Made by a program: the position numbers and the translations under genes. Shown piece by piece: positions 25,556 through 35,900 of a DNA stretch of 64,000 bases (position 1 is the stretch's first letter; each line of letters opens with the position of its first letter). The notes beneath the pieces were generated by a model. The model was not told where the DNA came from. It searched no databases and saw nothing but the letters and a program-made list of their open reading frames with translations. The DNA lies in contig UYIL01000003.1 in NCBI GenBank assembly GCA_900618065.1, forward strand, positions 558,001 through 622,000, written 5' to 3'. Origin of the DNA: Streptococcus thermophilus (GTDB lineage Bacteria > Actinomycetota > Actinomycetes > Mycobacteriales > Mycobacteriaceae).

Positions 25556-27808
25556 ATGGATGTAGTCGGAGCTGTTTGGCTCGCCATCGCGGTTTTCACC
25601 CTGCCTGGACTCATCGTGGCGTGGGTGGCAGGCGCCAAGCTACCGGCGGCGGCTGCGGCGAGTTTGCCTGCGACCTTCGGCCTTGTCGGCTTCGGCAGCT
25701 GGGTGCTGGGCGCGCTGGGGGTTCGTTTTGGGTGGCCGTCGTTCATTGGCTTCCTTGTGCTCGTGTTGCTGCTGGCCGGTGTGTGGCGTTTCATGTTCGC
25801 CCGGAAGGCCAAGCGTGAGGGTGCGCAATCGTGGCTACGCGCTCTGTGGCCCGGTGACTGGCGGCGCCGAAGCATTGCAGATCCGTCGTGGGTGCTCCCC
25901 GCGGCGGGAATCACTGCTGGTGTGTGGATGCTCATCGCGAAGATGCTTGAGCTGCAGGACAACGTCCCGCACAAGTTCGAAAACGTTGTGCAGGGTTGGG
26001 ACACGCAGTGGCATGCCAACGCGGTGCATTTCATCATGGAGGAGGGCATCGCCTCGCCCACCCGGATGGGTGAGCTGCAAAGCCCGGAGACGCACGTCGA
26101 CTTGTTCTACCCGTCGGGCTTCCACGCGGTGACGGCGCTGTTTGCCCACGCGGGTGGGTTGGCGGCGGTCCCTGCGATGAATCTCGCGTCTATCGTCGTC
26201 ACCAGTTTGGCGGTCGCCGGCGGTACGGCGGGCTTGGCGTGGGCGATTGCGCGCGGCCAGGGCATGGTTGCGCAGATCGCCGCGGGGTTGGCCCCGATCG
26301 CCATCTACGCTTCGCCGCCTGTGGTGTGGGTCAGCGATTACGTGGGCATGCGCCCCTACATCGTGTCCATTGGTTTATCCGGGATCGTAGTTGCGCTGTT
26401 CATGCAGGTTCCGCGATACAGAGCGCTGAGCTTTGCGACGCTTTTCGCCTTCCTCGGCGTCCTCCAAGTCCACCCGGCTGCCGTGACCGTGGTGGTACTG
26501 GCCGTCCTCCTTTACTGGGCGACCTATTTGGTGTGGCGGCCTGATAGCACCCGCCTCGGTGACTTCATTTGGCTGGCCATACCGGCGCTCGGGGGCACGC
26601 TATCGTTTCTGCCGCAACTGCTTGCCGGCCGGACTCAGGCCGAGGAGGTTCAAGGCTGGAGCGCCCGCGAGAACGTCACAGCTGCAGAGGCTTGGGAAAA
26701 GGCGTTCTACATGGAGACCCGCCACGTTGAGGAGTTCTTCCCCGTATTCGATCCGACGATCCTGTTTTGGCTCGCTGGTTTCGGCGCGCTTGTCATGCTG
26801 GTGTGGCGCAGACAGGTGTGGGCGCCGATTTTCTACGCTCTCATGGTGTCCGCAACGGCCAACGCGATGCATCCAGTGGACAGCATCTTTGAACCGCTGC
26901 TGACGTTTTTGGGTGCGGCTCACTACAACTCGGCGCACCGCGTGGCCACGATTGTCGCGCTGACATTGTTCGCGGCTGCTGCCGTGGGTGCGGCCGTGAT
27001 CATCCGCGTCCTGTGCCTTGCACCGGTTGCGGCGCGCAGGCGGACGCGTCCGTGGCAGTGGGCAACGGCGATTGCTTCGGCTGTCCTCGCCGGTTTCACT
27101 GGCTGGGGTACTGGGGTGTGGGCCGCCACGGCCGCTGCAGATGGCGCGAAGGAATCCTATGAGGCATCCCGTGTCGATGACCGCATGATCGATGAGGACC
27201 AGCTGGCCGCTTTCGAGTGGCTGGGATCCCGCCCAGAAGCACATCAGGGTTTGGTCATGGGTGAATCCACGGAAGGCTATTCCTGGATCTACTCCATTGA
27301 GGGTGTCCCTACTGTCGGCCGCCACTACCTGTGGCCCTCGGGCGGGCTGGGCACGAACTCGAGCATCTTGAGCGACCATGCCGCCCTGCTCGGGGCGGGC
27401 CAGCGGGGCAAGCCGAATGCTGACAACGTCATCGACGAGGCTGCTGCCCACCTAGACGTGCGGTTTATCATCTCCACCGGAAATTCTTTCTGGGGTGACC
27501 CGAGCAACTGGCAGGTCGACACAGCCTTGTGGACCTCCCCGGGTGTCACCCCCGTGTACCAGCTCAACCGGGTGACCATTTTTGCCGTGAACGAGCAGTT
27601 CAGCGCCGAGGAGCTCGCCGAGCTGCAGCAGGATGCAGTGGAAAACGGCGGCTCCACAGACCTTCCGACCCTTGAGCTAGTCGCCCTTGACCCCGATGCC
27701 TCCGAGGCCGGTGCCGCCGAGCCGGTCGCCCCGGAACCTGCCATCCCAGCGCCAAACACCCGGGGGCGCGCCGCTCCTATGCTTGAAGCCCCGGGGTGGG
27801 CGCTCTAA
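25556..27808 (+). CDS. Large polytopic membrane protein (resembles DUF6541-type)
   Basis: A 750-residue integral membrane protein of unknown function. Many hydrophobic helices, about a dozen, cover residues 1-530, with charged loops such as VPHKFENVVQGWDTQWHANAVH. That pattern and the overall layout recall GT-C-like polytopic envelope proteins. A C-terminal extracytoplasmic domain of about 200 residues (EGYSWIYSIEGVPTVGRHYLWPSG) follows, ending in a Pro/Ala-rich tail. In related genomes a similar gene follows truA and precedes the type VII secretion genes. My DUF assignment is from memory only. A cell-envelope sugar-transfer role is a guess. Confidence 0.75.
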   Translation: MDVVGAVWLAIAVFTLPGLIVAWVAGAKLPAAAAASLPATFGLVGFGSWVLGALGVRFGWPSFIGFLVLVLLLAGVWRFMFARKAKREGAQSWLRALWPGDWRRRSIADPSWVLPAAGITAGVWMLIAKMLELQDNVPHKFENVVQGWDTQWHANAVHFIMEEGIASPTRMGELQSPETHVDLFYPSGFHAVTALFAHAGGLAAVPAMNLASIVVTSLAVAGGTAGLAWAIARGQGMVAQIAAGLAPIAIYASPPVVWVSDYVGMRPYIVSIGLSGIVVALFMQVPRYRALSFATLFAFLGVLQVHPAAVTVVVLAVLLYWATYLVWRPDSTRLGDFIWLAIPALGGTLSFLPQLLAGRTQAEEVQGWSARENVTAAEAWEKAFYMETRHVEEFFPVFDPTILFWLAGFGALVMLVWRRQVWAPIFYALMVSATANAMHPVDSIFEPLLTFLGAAHYNSAHRVATIVALTLFAAAAVGAAVIIRVLCLAPVAARRRTRPWQWATAIASAVLAGFTGWGTGVWAATAAADGAKESYEASRVDDRMIDEDQLAAFEWLGSRPEAHQGLVMGESTEGYSWIYSIEGVPTVGRHYLWPSGGLGTNSSILSDHAALLGAGQRGKPNADNVIDEAAAHLDVRFIISTGNSFWGDPSNWQVDTALWTSPGVTPVYQLNRVTIFAVNEQFSAEELAELQQDAVENGGSTDLPTLELVALDPDASEAGAAEPVAPEPAIPAPNTRGRAAPMLEAPGWAL

Positions 27809-27848
27809 ACTCCGAGGGAGTATTCGGGGGAATTGATCGGGGGGTCAC

Positions 27849-29165
27849 GTGTCCCGCACGCACGAGGAAAATACACCGAAAGAGCAGACGGCTCAGCGGT
27901 TGCTGCCAACAACGCGCTCACAGGTCTCGGGGCACCGCTTCATGCGCCGACGGGTGGAGCACGGGCTGATCTACGGTGACATCCGGATGATTCATGATCC
28001 GTTGGCGTCACGGCGCCGTTCGGCCATCTTCGGCCTCATCGCGGTCGCGCTTATTGCGGGCGGATGCGGTCTCTTCGCCTGGCTCAAACCGAATCCAGAT
28101 CCAGGGTCGGCGGCGATCATGCGCGCGGCCGACGGCTCGCTCTACGTCCGGGTCGGCGAGGTGGTGCATCCGGTGACTAATTTGACGTCGGCACGCTTGA
28201 TCGCAGGCAGCCCCGACGAGCCGCAGCGCGTCGGGGACGAACGTTTGACGGATTATCCTCGCGGGGTGCCACTGGGCCTGACCACCGCACCCGCGATGTT
28301 CGCGCCCGAGGGCAGCGACGACATCGCGTGGAGTGCATGTTCGCTTATCGACGTCTCCGACACCCCCACCCTGACCATCCACGCCGGCCCTGCTCCCGAA
28401 TTGCTCGAACCGCACGAGGCCATTGTTGTCGCACACGACGGCGACGACTGGTTGGTGACGCGGGCCGGCCGCGCGAAACTCCCGCCTGCCGGAGACCCGG
28501 CAGGGCGGTTGATCCGGCGCGAACTCGGCATTGATGCCGCGACCCCGCGCCGGGAAATGCACGGCGGTGTGCTGGGTGCGCTGCGTGAACTGCCGCCGAT
28601 CGGGTTGCCGCGCCCGCTGCCGCGCGTGCTGGAAACGCAGGGGGAGGCGTGGGCGCTCACCAGCCACGGCGGCGTGCAGCAGATTACGCAGCTGCAACGG
28701 GATGTGCTTGTCGGCGCCGGTGCCCAGCCTGAGCGGACTGACGCGTCCGCCATCGCGGCCTACCCGGACGCGGATCCGCCGCTGGCGCTATCGATCCCGG
28801 AAGAAAAACCGCAGTGGATTGATCACTCGGTCACCTCGGGGGCGCCGGACACCGCGGTGTGCGCGGCAGAGACTGGTGAAGCGGGGACGCGTTCGGCAGG
28901 GTCGCTCACCAGGGGAGCCATCGAGCTGTCTGGGGCAGGCCCAGCAACCCACTTCATCGGGTTGTCGGATGGGGCAGTTGGGGTCGACACCGGCTCGGGC
29001 TACCACGTCGTATCGGGTGCCGGCCAGCGTCACAGCGTCGATCAGCAGGACGTTTTGGAGATGATCGGGGTGGCGCACATGGAAAAGGCCCCGTGGGCAA
29101 TCGTTAGTCTCTTGCCTGCGGGGCCGGATCTCACGCGTGAGGGCGCATTGACTGCGACCTACTAG
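27849..29165 (+). CDS. eccB: Type VII secretion protein EccB (ESX-4 type)
   Basis: A 438-residue core component of the ESX membrane complex, one N-terminal membrane segment with a large periplasmic part. TTRSQVSGHRFMRRRVEHGLIYGDIRMIHDPLA followed by the hydrophobic AIFGLIAVALIAGGCGLFAWL is the family hallmark. The start is GTG at 27849 after ATCGGGGGG. It is transcribed opposite to mycP and eccD, as in the ancestral ESX-4 locus. One copy of the iterated 11-mer lies inside at 28343-28353, where it forces a CTT leucine codon. Confidence 0.92.
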   Translation: MSRTHEENTPKEQTAQRLLPTTRSQVSGHRFMRRRVEHGLIYGDIRMIHDPLASRRRSAIFGLIAVALIAGGCGLFAWLKPNPDPGSAAIMRAADGSLYVRVGEVVHPVTNLTSARLIAGSPDEPQRVGDERLTDYPRGVPLGLTTAPAMFAPEGSDDIAWSACSLIDVSDTPTLTIHAGPAPELLEPHEAIVVAHDGDDWLVTRAGRAKLPPAGDPAGRLIRRELGIDAATPRREMHGGVLGALRELPPIGLPRPLPRVLETQGEAWALTSHGGVQQITQLQRDVLVGAGAQPERTDASAIAAYPDADPPLALSIPEEKPQWIDHSVTSGAPDTAVCAAETGEAGTRSAGSLTRGAIELSGAGPATHFIGLSDGAVGVDTGSGYHVVSGAGQRHSVDQQDVLEMIGVAHMEKAPWAIVSLLPAGPDLTREGALTATY

Positions 29166-29400
29166 CTGGACTTAGGCAGTCTGCGTCGGATCTATGAACC
29201 GCTAGTCGACAAGGCGAAAGCAGCCGGGCTATGTCCGCAGGAGGTTGCTCCGCTTGATGTCCACCTTGGTCTAGGGGTGATTACGCGGCCGCTTCCGGAG
29301 ACTGCTGTAAGCGAGAGGTACTTCGGTGGGATTCAGCACGAACTCTTAGATGTGATGCTCGATGGCTTAGAGGCGCGTGCGCGGGGGAACGCTAAGCCTG
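29166..29400 (+). pseudogene. Unidentified gene fragment directly after eccB
   Basis: The reading frame of eccB continues open beyond its stop for about 80 codons. It encodes a protein-like sequence: LRRIYEPLVDKAKAAGL, then PLDVHLGLGVITRPLPETA and YFGGIQHELLDVMLDGLEAR. There is no ATG in it; the only start is a GTG at 29277 without a ribosome site. The composition looks coding, but I recognise no family. It ends where the minus-strand small membrane gene begins to overlap. Most likely a 5'-truncated remnant of an inserted gene. Confidence 0.45.
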
Positions 29401-29616
29401 CGGCGGAGTACCCCGGTTCTTGCGGATTCCGCGCACAACCAAAACGATCCCCGCGATCCAGCTGGCTAGCGCCGTCATGTAGGAGATCGTGCCCCACGCC
29501 GTGGCAACGGCGAGGAACCCGAGCAGGAAGACGATCACCCCGATGATGATGTCCTGCTGCCCGGTGGTGCCGGAAGAACGCGAGTTGCCCGAGTCGTGGG
29601 GCATCTGGGAAGTCAT
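29392..29616 (-). CDS. Small membrane protein (74 residues)
   Basis: Two hydrophobic segments (IIIGVIVFLLGFLAVATAWGTI and MTALASWIAGIVLVVRGI) after a Ser/Thr/Gln-rich, charged N-terminus; a basic C-terminus lies inside the cell. Function unknown. It lies between eccB and the acidic repeat protein and runs in the direction of mycP/eccD, so it may be part of the ESX transcript on this strand, though 71 bp separates them. Confidence 0.6.
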   Translation of the reverse strand: MTSQMPHDSGNSRSSGTTGQQDIIIGVIVFLLGFLAVATAWGTISYMTALASWIAGIVLVVRGIRKNRGTPPQA

Positions 29617-29687
29617 GACTGCCAGTGTGCCAGGAAAGCAAACGGCCCTGCCAGGGCAGGGCCGTGAAGAGTTGGGGATGCTGAGTA

Positions 29688-30212
29688 CTAGAAGCCATCC
29701 TCGAGGTGCAGGGTCGGGCCGTCGGAGTCGCCCATGTCTTCACCGAAGGTGTCTTCGGACATGGTGTCCTCTGTAGCAGGAGCATCGTAGGTCTCGTCGA
29801 TCGGCACGATCTCCGTGGTGGTGTCCTGGAAGTCGAAAAGGTCGTCATCCGGCTGTTCAGCCGACTCATCGGAGGGCTGTCCGGCCTTTCCGGTGTAGTC
29901 CTCGACGTTGCCCAAGCCCTCGACGTAGTCGTCCTCAGCGCTAACCTTCGTTTCCAGAACACCGTCGGTGTTGTCGGAGTCGATGTACATTGCGTCGAAT
30001 TCGCCGTCGCCGTCAACGTCGACAAGCACTGTGTTCGCGTAACCGTCGCCGTCCGAGTCGAGGATGACGGTGTCGATGGTGCCGTCGCCGTCCAGATCCA
30101 CAAGCGCGGTGTCGATGGTGCCGTCGTTGTCGGTGTCCCGAACGGCAGCGTCAAATGTCTCCACGTTCTCGTCGATGGTGTTCGGGTCTTGGGGGTTGTT
30201 GGGGTTGGTCAT
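29688..30212 (-). CDS. Acidic protein with 13-residue DxDGDG repeats inside the ESX-4 locus
   Basis: A 174-residue, very acidic protein without signal peptide. Five 13-residue units beginning at about residues 26, 39, 52, 65 and 78 have the form D-x-D-G-D-G-x-x-D-T-x-x-V, like calcium-binding EF-hand or thrombospondin type 3 loops. The C-terminal half is acidic and probably disordered. The start at 30212 follows AGGAAGGA. It lies 57 bp downstream of mycP on the same strand, between mycP and eccB. It may be a substrate or accessory of the secretion system; no family function is known to me. Confidence 0.75.
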   Translation of the reverse strand: MTNPNNPQDPNTIDENVETFDAAVRDTDNDGTIDTALVDLDGDGTIDTVILDSDGDGYANTVLVDVDGDGEFDAMYIDSDNTDGVLETKVSAEDDYVEGLGNVEDYTGKAGQPSDESAEQPDDDLFDFQDTTTEIVPIDETYDAPATEDTMSEDTFGEDMGDSDGPTLHLEDGF

Positions 30213-30269
30213 GAGTGTGTCCTTCCTGGTGTTGAATAGTGTTTTCATGCGTTTAATGCGCAGGGTACG

Positions 30270-31481
30270 TCAAATGTTCCGGCGTGAAATGCACAAAGAT
30301 CCCACGGCAGTACTGAGCAGCGCGAACACGAATAAAAACGTCAGAACAACACTCGTTTTCCGTGGTGCTGCGGCCACGGTTTTCTCTACGGGAGTAACTG
30401 TCATTGGGTCCGTATCGTCATCGCGACCAGAGCGGTGAGATTCGGGCGGGAGATGCGTTAGCGTAGTGAGCGTATCGACGGCCCCGCCGCTCGGCTCCGC
30501 GGCCCCATCCACCATCGCGCGGATCTGTGCCGGGGTGGCGTCGGGGTAGCGCTGCCGCAGCAATGCCACCGTGCCGCTCACGATCGGAGCGGCGAAACTG
30601 GTGCCCTCGTATGGTTGAACGGCCCCGCGTTCGCCTGCAACGCCCTTGGTGAAGCCGTTGCCGTCCGCCGACAGGGCAACTAACGGGCTGCCCGGCGCGG
30701 AAACGGAGACGTGTCCGTCCGGCACGGGCAAGGAGTATTCCGCCATGGTGTGGCTGTCGGCGCGCGAGCCGACGGTAATGACGGTAGGGAAGTGGGCCGG
30801 GTAGACCGTCGAACCTGGTGGGCATTCGTGGTTCGCGTTGCCGGCGGCGGCGACAACGACCACGCCGTCCTGTTCGGCACGCCCGAGGGCCACGCGCAGG
30901 TCGGCTGTGTCCACCCGGGAAGCAAGCTCCGGCTCCACGCAGGATACGACAGACATGTTGATCACGTCCGCGCCGAGGTCGATCGCATTGTGGATGGCGC
31001 GCGCTAGCGTTTCCAAGTTCCCGGCCCCAGGTACATCCGCTAATTCCGGCGGCGTCTCCGGGTTCGGCGCTGTACGGAAGTGGGCAGAGGATTGACGGAT
31101 TGCCACCACCTCCGCATCAGGGGCGATGCCAGCGGTCGTGCCCGCGATGATGCCGGCGACGACGGTACCGTGCGCATCGCAGTCCTGGAACGGGCGCGGC
31201 TCATCGGGAGTGACGTAGTCCTTGCCGGGGATGAGCTGGTTGAGCTCAGGATGCCGGGCCACCCCGGTATCGATCACGGCCACCTTCACTCCCGCGCCGG
31301 TGGCGATCTTGCGGACTTGGTCGATATCGGCCACTGCAGTGGGCGGATCAGCGGGAGCCGGCGCGGCGCAGGCGACATCCTGGGCATCGGCGACAGGACT
31401 GGCAACTAAGACGGGATGGGTAGAAACGAGGACGAAAGTCACGGTCGGGATGAGAATGAACGTCGACAAGCGAAAGCGCAC
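30270..31481 (-). CDS. mycP: Type VII secretion-associated serine protease mycosin
   Basis: A 403-residue subtilisin-like membrane protease of ESX systems. An N-terminal signal sequence, the catalytic triad Asp71 (VIDTGV), His104 (DAHGTVVAG) and Ser295 (GTSFAAP), the oxyanion Asn in AAAGNANHEC, and a C-terminal membrane helix near 375-395 are all present. The GTG start at 31481 overlaps the eccD stop by one base (TAGTG), showing translational coupling. The active site looks intact. Confidence 0.93.
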   Translation of the reverse strand: MRFRLSTFILIPTVTFVLVSTHPVLVASPVADAQDVACAAPAPADPPTAVADIDQVRKIATGAGVKVAVIDTGVARHPELNQLIPGKDYVTPDEPRPFQDCDAHGTVVAGIIAGTTAGIAPDAEVVAIRQSSAHFRTAPNPETPPELADVPGAGNLETLARAIHNAIDLGADVINMSVVSCVEPELASRVDTADLRVALGRAEQDGVVVVAAAGNANHECPPGSTVYPAHFPTVITVGSRADSHTMAEYSLPVPDGHVSVSAPGSPLVALSADGNGFTKGVAGERGAVQPYEGTSFAAPIVSGTVALLRQRYPDATPAQIRAMVDGAAEPSGGAVDTLTTLTHLPPESHRSGRDDDTDPMTVTPVEKTVAAAPRKTSVVLTFLFVFALLSTAVGSLCISRRNI

Positions 31482-32803
31482 TACAAGCCCCTGATTAAGG
31501 TGAAGAAACCGGTGAGGTAGACCGCGAGCGGCATGACGGCGATGATTGCGGCAGCCTCAGCGCGCTCGAGCCACACGAGGGTTGTGGGCTCCAAACCTGG
31601 AACGTAGCGGGCCCAGATCGTGGCACTCGCCGCAGCCAGCGCGACGACCCCGGCGAGGACGAGCAGAGCGGGATGCGGGGCATCCATCCGCGCCACGGCT
31701 GCAACGGCGCAGGCCACCGCAGTCACCGCGGAGAACGCGAGACTTAACCGCGGGGCCGTGGAGTGGTGGCGCGACGCATGCACGATGAGCGCGCCCGCGA
31801 CGCACAGGCAGAACGCGAAGATCCATCCTCCACCCGCAACAGCAACGGTGACCAGAGCCGGAATCATGCACGCGGCGGTGCCGATGCCCAGCCCATCAGT
31901 GATCGCGCGGGCCTGGCGCGCGCGAACATCCACGTCATCCTGATAGTCGTCTGCGATGGAGAACTCTTGCCCGGCGGTGGGTACCCGGGGAATACGCAGA
32001 CCTGCGCCGCGGGTGGCCACAGCCGGCATCAGCATGACCGCGGTCAACCCCAGTAGCACAACGGTCGCAACCGGAGCCTGCGGAGAAGGAAGCCATGATC
32101 CCAGCGCACCGCCTGCGCTGAGTGCGCTGACTGTGAGCAACGCAGTACCGCAGCGCGTGCCGACGAGACCCAGCACCGCCCCGCCGCCGATCAGTACTGC
32201 TACCGTCGCTGACGCAGCGATCACACCGAGAGCTGCGCTGCTGTTGAGCGGCCACGCGAGAGCCTCCTCGCCGCCAGCCCAAGCGCCACAGGTCACACCC
32301 GCCAGCACGGCACCAGCGGGGAACACGGCGCGGGAACGGGAGATGACACCGACCGCCAGCGAGAGAAGCGAAGCCGCGGCAAGTCCAATGACCGGGCCGG
32401 TCAGTGCGGATACTAAAAGGCCCGCAGCGATCAGGCCCGCGAACGATGAGGCGGTGTCGATCCCCGCACGGGGACCACCGGCAGCTGACGCCGCCGCGAG
32501 CGATTCCGCAGCATCTCGCACGACGGGAGGTTCGACCTGCTCTTCCGGCCGCAGTGCAAGTACCTGGCCGTCGCGCACCCGCATGCTGTGCAGCGGCGTG
32601 TGCGGATCCAGGGGAGCACCCCCGGCGGTAGTGAACTCCCACGAGCGACCGATTTCCGGCAAGTCAATAAGCCGGGCAAGTTCCGGTAGAACCTCAGCGA
32701 ACGTCGACGCCGTTGGCAGTGTCACGTCAATGGACCGGTGGTACGTCACGGCACTGACGCGCACGGTGACGCGGACAACATGGTGAGTCGATGCGGCGAC
32801 CAC
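31481..32803 (-). CDS. eccD: Type VII secretion integral membrane protein EccD
   Basis: A 440-residue ESX pore component: an N-terminal ubiquitin-like domain of about 90 residues (VVRVTVRVSAVTYHRSIDVTLP, LDPHTPLHSMRVRDGQVLAL), then about eleven hydrophobic helices. I prefer the GTG at 32803, preceded by GGGGGGAAGA, giving MVAASTHHVVRV. The frame is open to an ATG at 32875, but that would add a Gly/Arg-rich stretch unlike the family. Divergent from eccC, with 161 bp between. Confidence 0.88.
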   Translation of the reverse strand: MVAASTHHVVRVTVRVSAVTYHRSIDVTLPTASTFAEVLPELARLIDLPEIGRSWEFTTAGGAPLDPHTPLHSMRVRDGQVLALRPEEQVEPPVVRDAAESLAAASAAGGPRAGIDTASSFAGLIAAGLLVSALTGPVIGLAAASLLSLAVGVISRSRAVFPAGAVLAGVTCGAWAGGEEALAWPLNSSAALGVIAASATVAVLIGGGAVLGLVGTRCGTALLTVSALSAGGALGSWLPSPQAPVATVVLLGLTAVMLMPAVATRGAGLRIPRVPTAGQEFSIADDYQDDVDVRARQARAITDGLGIGTAACMIPALVTVAVAGGGWIFAFCLCVAGALIVHASRHHSTAPRLSLAFSAVTAVACAVAAVARMDAPHPALLVLAGVVALAAASATIWARYVPGLEPTTLVWLERAEAAAIIAVMPLAVYLTGFFTLIRGL

Positions 32804-32964
32804 AGTTTCTTCCCCCCGGGTTGCATAGTGCGGGCCCCCGCCCGCACCACGTGATTGAGCTGCGCTGGACAACACGCTACACGCAACCCAGCACGGCGCG
32901 CTACACTAACCTTCAACACCTGCGGTTGGGGGAACCGGCGGGGATGGTTCGAGGGGGGACTTTC

Positions 32965-35900
32965 ATGCTCGGATTGGACAACAACCCTGTCCAAACGCCG
33001 GTCAGTGCTGGTCACAGTGCAGAAGATGCGCCGCCGCTGCCCGGTGGGAACCTGTCTGCGGAGGCTGTCCCGCAGGCGGTGCGGCGTCCGCCCGAACCGA
33101 TGATGAAGCTCATTATGCCGGTGGTCATGGTCGCCGCGATTGGAGCGATGGTGGCCATTATGGCCCTATCAGGCCGGGGTGTCAGCCCGATGATGATGGT
33201 CTTCCCGCTCATGATGGTGATGGGCATGCTCACCATGCTCAACCCGCCTGAGCGGGCCGGGGACATCGATGAGTCCCGCCGCGTGTACTTGCGCCACCTC
33301 GACGCGTTGGCTGAGCACGCCCGCCGCAACGGCGATAAGCAGCGTGCTCACGTTGAATTCTTCCACCCGCATCCACAGGCCCTGGTCAGCGCAGTTCCTA
33401 CGGAGCGTGTCTGGGAGCGGGTGGACGGTGATTCGCGTGCGTTGGAAGTGCGCGTCGGAACAGGCATGTCCGCCTTGTGCACGCCCATCGATGTGCCTGA
33501 CCCGGGCTCACCCGAAGACCTCGACCCTGTCTGTGCTGTGAGTCTGCGCCGCACCGTGGCCGCCGTTAGTGCAGTGCCGCGGGTGCCGATCATCATTCAG
33601 TTGGAAGCGTTTCCGTTGGTCACCCTCGCGGGTCCGACGGCTCGCACGGTAGCGCAGTCGATGCTGACGCAATTGGCATTCTTCCACGGCCCGGAGCTGC
33701 TCGGTGTGGAGGTCGTTGCCGAAGGGCTGGAGTACTCGAAGTGGTTGCCGCACACGCGTGACCCTGAGTCGGCGGAGTTCTCGGTTGCGTTCGTAGATGC
33801 TGGTTCACCGGATGCGCTCGTTCGCGCCGAGCACGATTGCATTGTCGTGGTCACAGAGGACGAGGACGCTTTCGTCCACGAAGACGCCCTGCATTTGCTG
33901 TGCGGGGAACGCATCAGCGCCGTTACAGCTGCTGGCACTGAGACACTCGGAGAACCGGATGACTTCAGCGCGGGTGCTGCGGAATATGTCTGCCGGAATC
34001 TCGCGTTCTACCGCCGCCCGGAGGGGCAGGCGGGATCTGCTGGCAGCGGAGATCTACTGGAAATGCTCGGATTCGACGACGTTGACCAACTAGCCGGGCC
34101 CGCGATGTGGCCTGGGCGGGAGGGATCTCGGCAGCGGTTGACAGTGCCCATCGGCACGGAAGGCCCCGGATCGGGCGGGGTTGCCGTCTATCTGGATCTG
34201 AAAGAGTCGGCGCACGGCGGGATGGGCCCGCACGGGCTGTGCATCGGTGCGACGGGCAGCGGCAAGTCCGAGCTGCTCAGAACACTCGTTGCGGCTCTGG
34301 CGGCGACCCATTCTCCCGAGGAGCTCAACTTTGTCCTCGTTGACTTCAAAGGCGGTGCCACCTTCCTCGGCTGCGAGGGTTTGCCCCACACGTCGGCGGT
34401 GATCACCAACCTGGAAGATGAGGCGATCTTGGTGGAGCGCATGTTCGACGCGATCTCCGGTGAGCTCAACCGGCGTCAGGAACTGTTGCGCACGGCCGGC
34501 AATTTCGCCAACGTCACCGACTACACCGCGGCCCGCATGAGCACGCGGCCGGAGATGGATCCGCTGCCGGCACTGCTCATCGTGGTCGACGAGTTCTCCG
34601 AGCTGCTCGGCCAGCACCCGGACTTCGCGGACTTGTTTGTGGCGGTCGGACGTCTGGGGCGCTCACTGGGAGTGCATTTGCTGCTGGCATCGCAGCGGCT
34701 GGAGGAAGGCAAACTCCGCGGCTTGGATTCGCATCTGTCGTACCGTATTGGCCTGCGCACGTTCTCGGCCGCCGAGTCGCGCCAGGTGCTGGGTATTCCC
34801 GACGCGTACGAACTGCCAGCCGATCCGGGTTCTGGCTACCTCAAAGCCGCGTCCAGCGAAATCACGCGTTTCAAGGCTGCATACGTCTCCGGCCCGCTCA
34901 TGCGAAGAACCCCTGCGGCCCAGGGTTCCCTCGCCGCAGCGGGCATTCCGGAAGTGCGCATTTTTGACGGTTGGGATCCACCGGATACGACCCCCGTCGT
35001 TGCAGGCACGCCGGACCCGTCGACGACCCTGTTGGCAGCGATCGTAGAGGCCGCCCGCGCCACCGCGCAGGATCGCGGCCACAGTGCCCACCGCGTCTGG
35101 TTGCCGCCGCTGCCGCGCCGGGTGGGAATCCCTCAAGTTGTCACGCGGGCTGGGAAGCTCACCGCGGGCATGGGGCTTATCGACGACCCTTACCACCAGC
35201 GCCAAGACCCCCTCATCCTCGATCTGAACGTCTCCGGCGGGCATGTGGCGATCGCCGGAGGACCGCAGACGGGCAAGTCGATGGCCGTTCGAACGCTGAT
35301 CACATCTTTGGCGGCCACCCACTCCACGGCACAGGTCGGCTTCTACGTCATCGATGCCGGTAGCGGCGACCTCACGGATCTTGAGAGTCTGCCCCACGTC
35401 GCCGGCGTAGCGGAGCGCAGTGATGAGGAGCGCGTCCGCCGCGTCGTCGATGAAGTGCTGGGCATCATTGAAAACCCGCGTGGTACTGCGCGGTGCGAGC
35501 ACACGGTGCTGGCAGTCGATGGGTGGCACTCGTTGCTGGCCGCCGACTCGAAGCTCGAGGATCTGCGGGAACCATTAGCCACCATCGCGGCTGAAGGGCC
35601 GGCGGCCGGGGTGCACCTAGTGGCCACCACCCAGCGCTGGGGCGCGATTCGTCCGAACGTACGCGACATCATCGGCACCCGGCTGGAGTTCAAACTCACC
35701 GAATCCATGGACTCCGTGGTCGACCGCAAAAAGCAGGAGAAGCTCCCTGCGCTGCCCGGCCGGGGTCTCACCCCCGACGGAATGAGCATGCTTGTGGCGG
35801 CAACAGCGAAGGAAGACGTCGCTCATATCGCAGCCACGACGGTCGACCAGCCGCGCGTTCCCGCCTTGCGGGTGCTGCCGGGGAGGGTGTCTGTTGGGCA

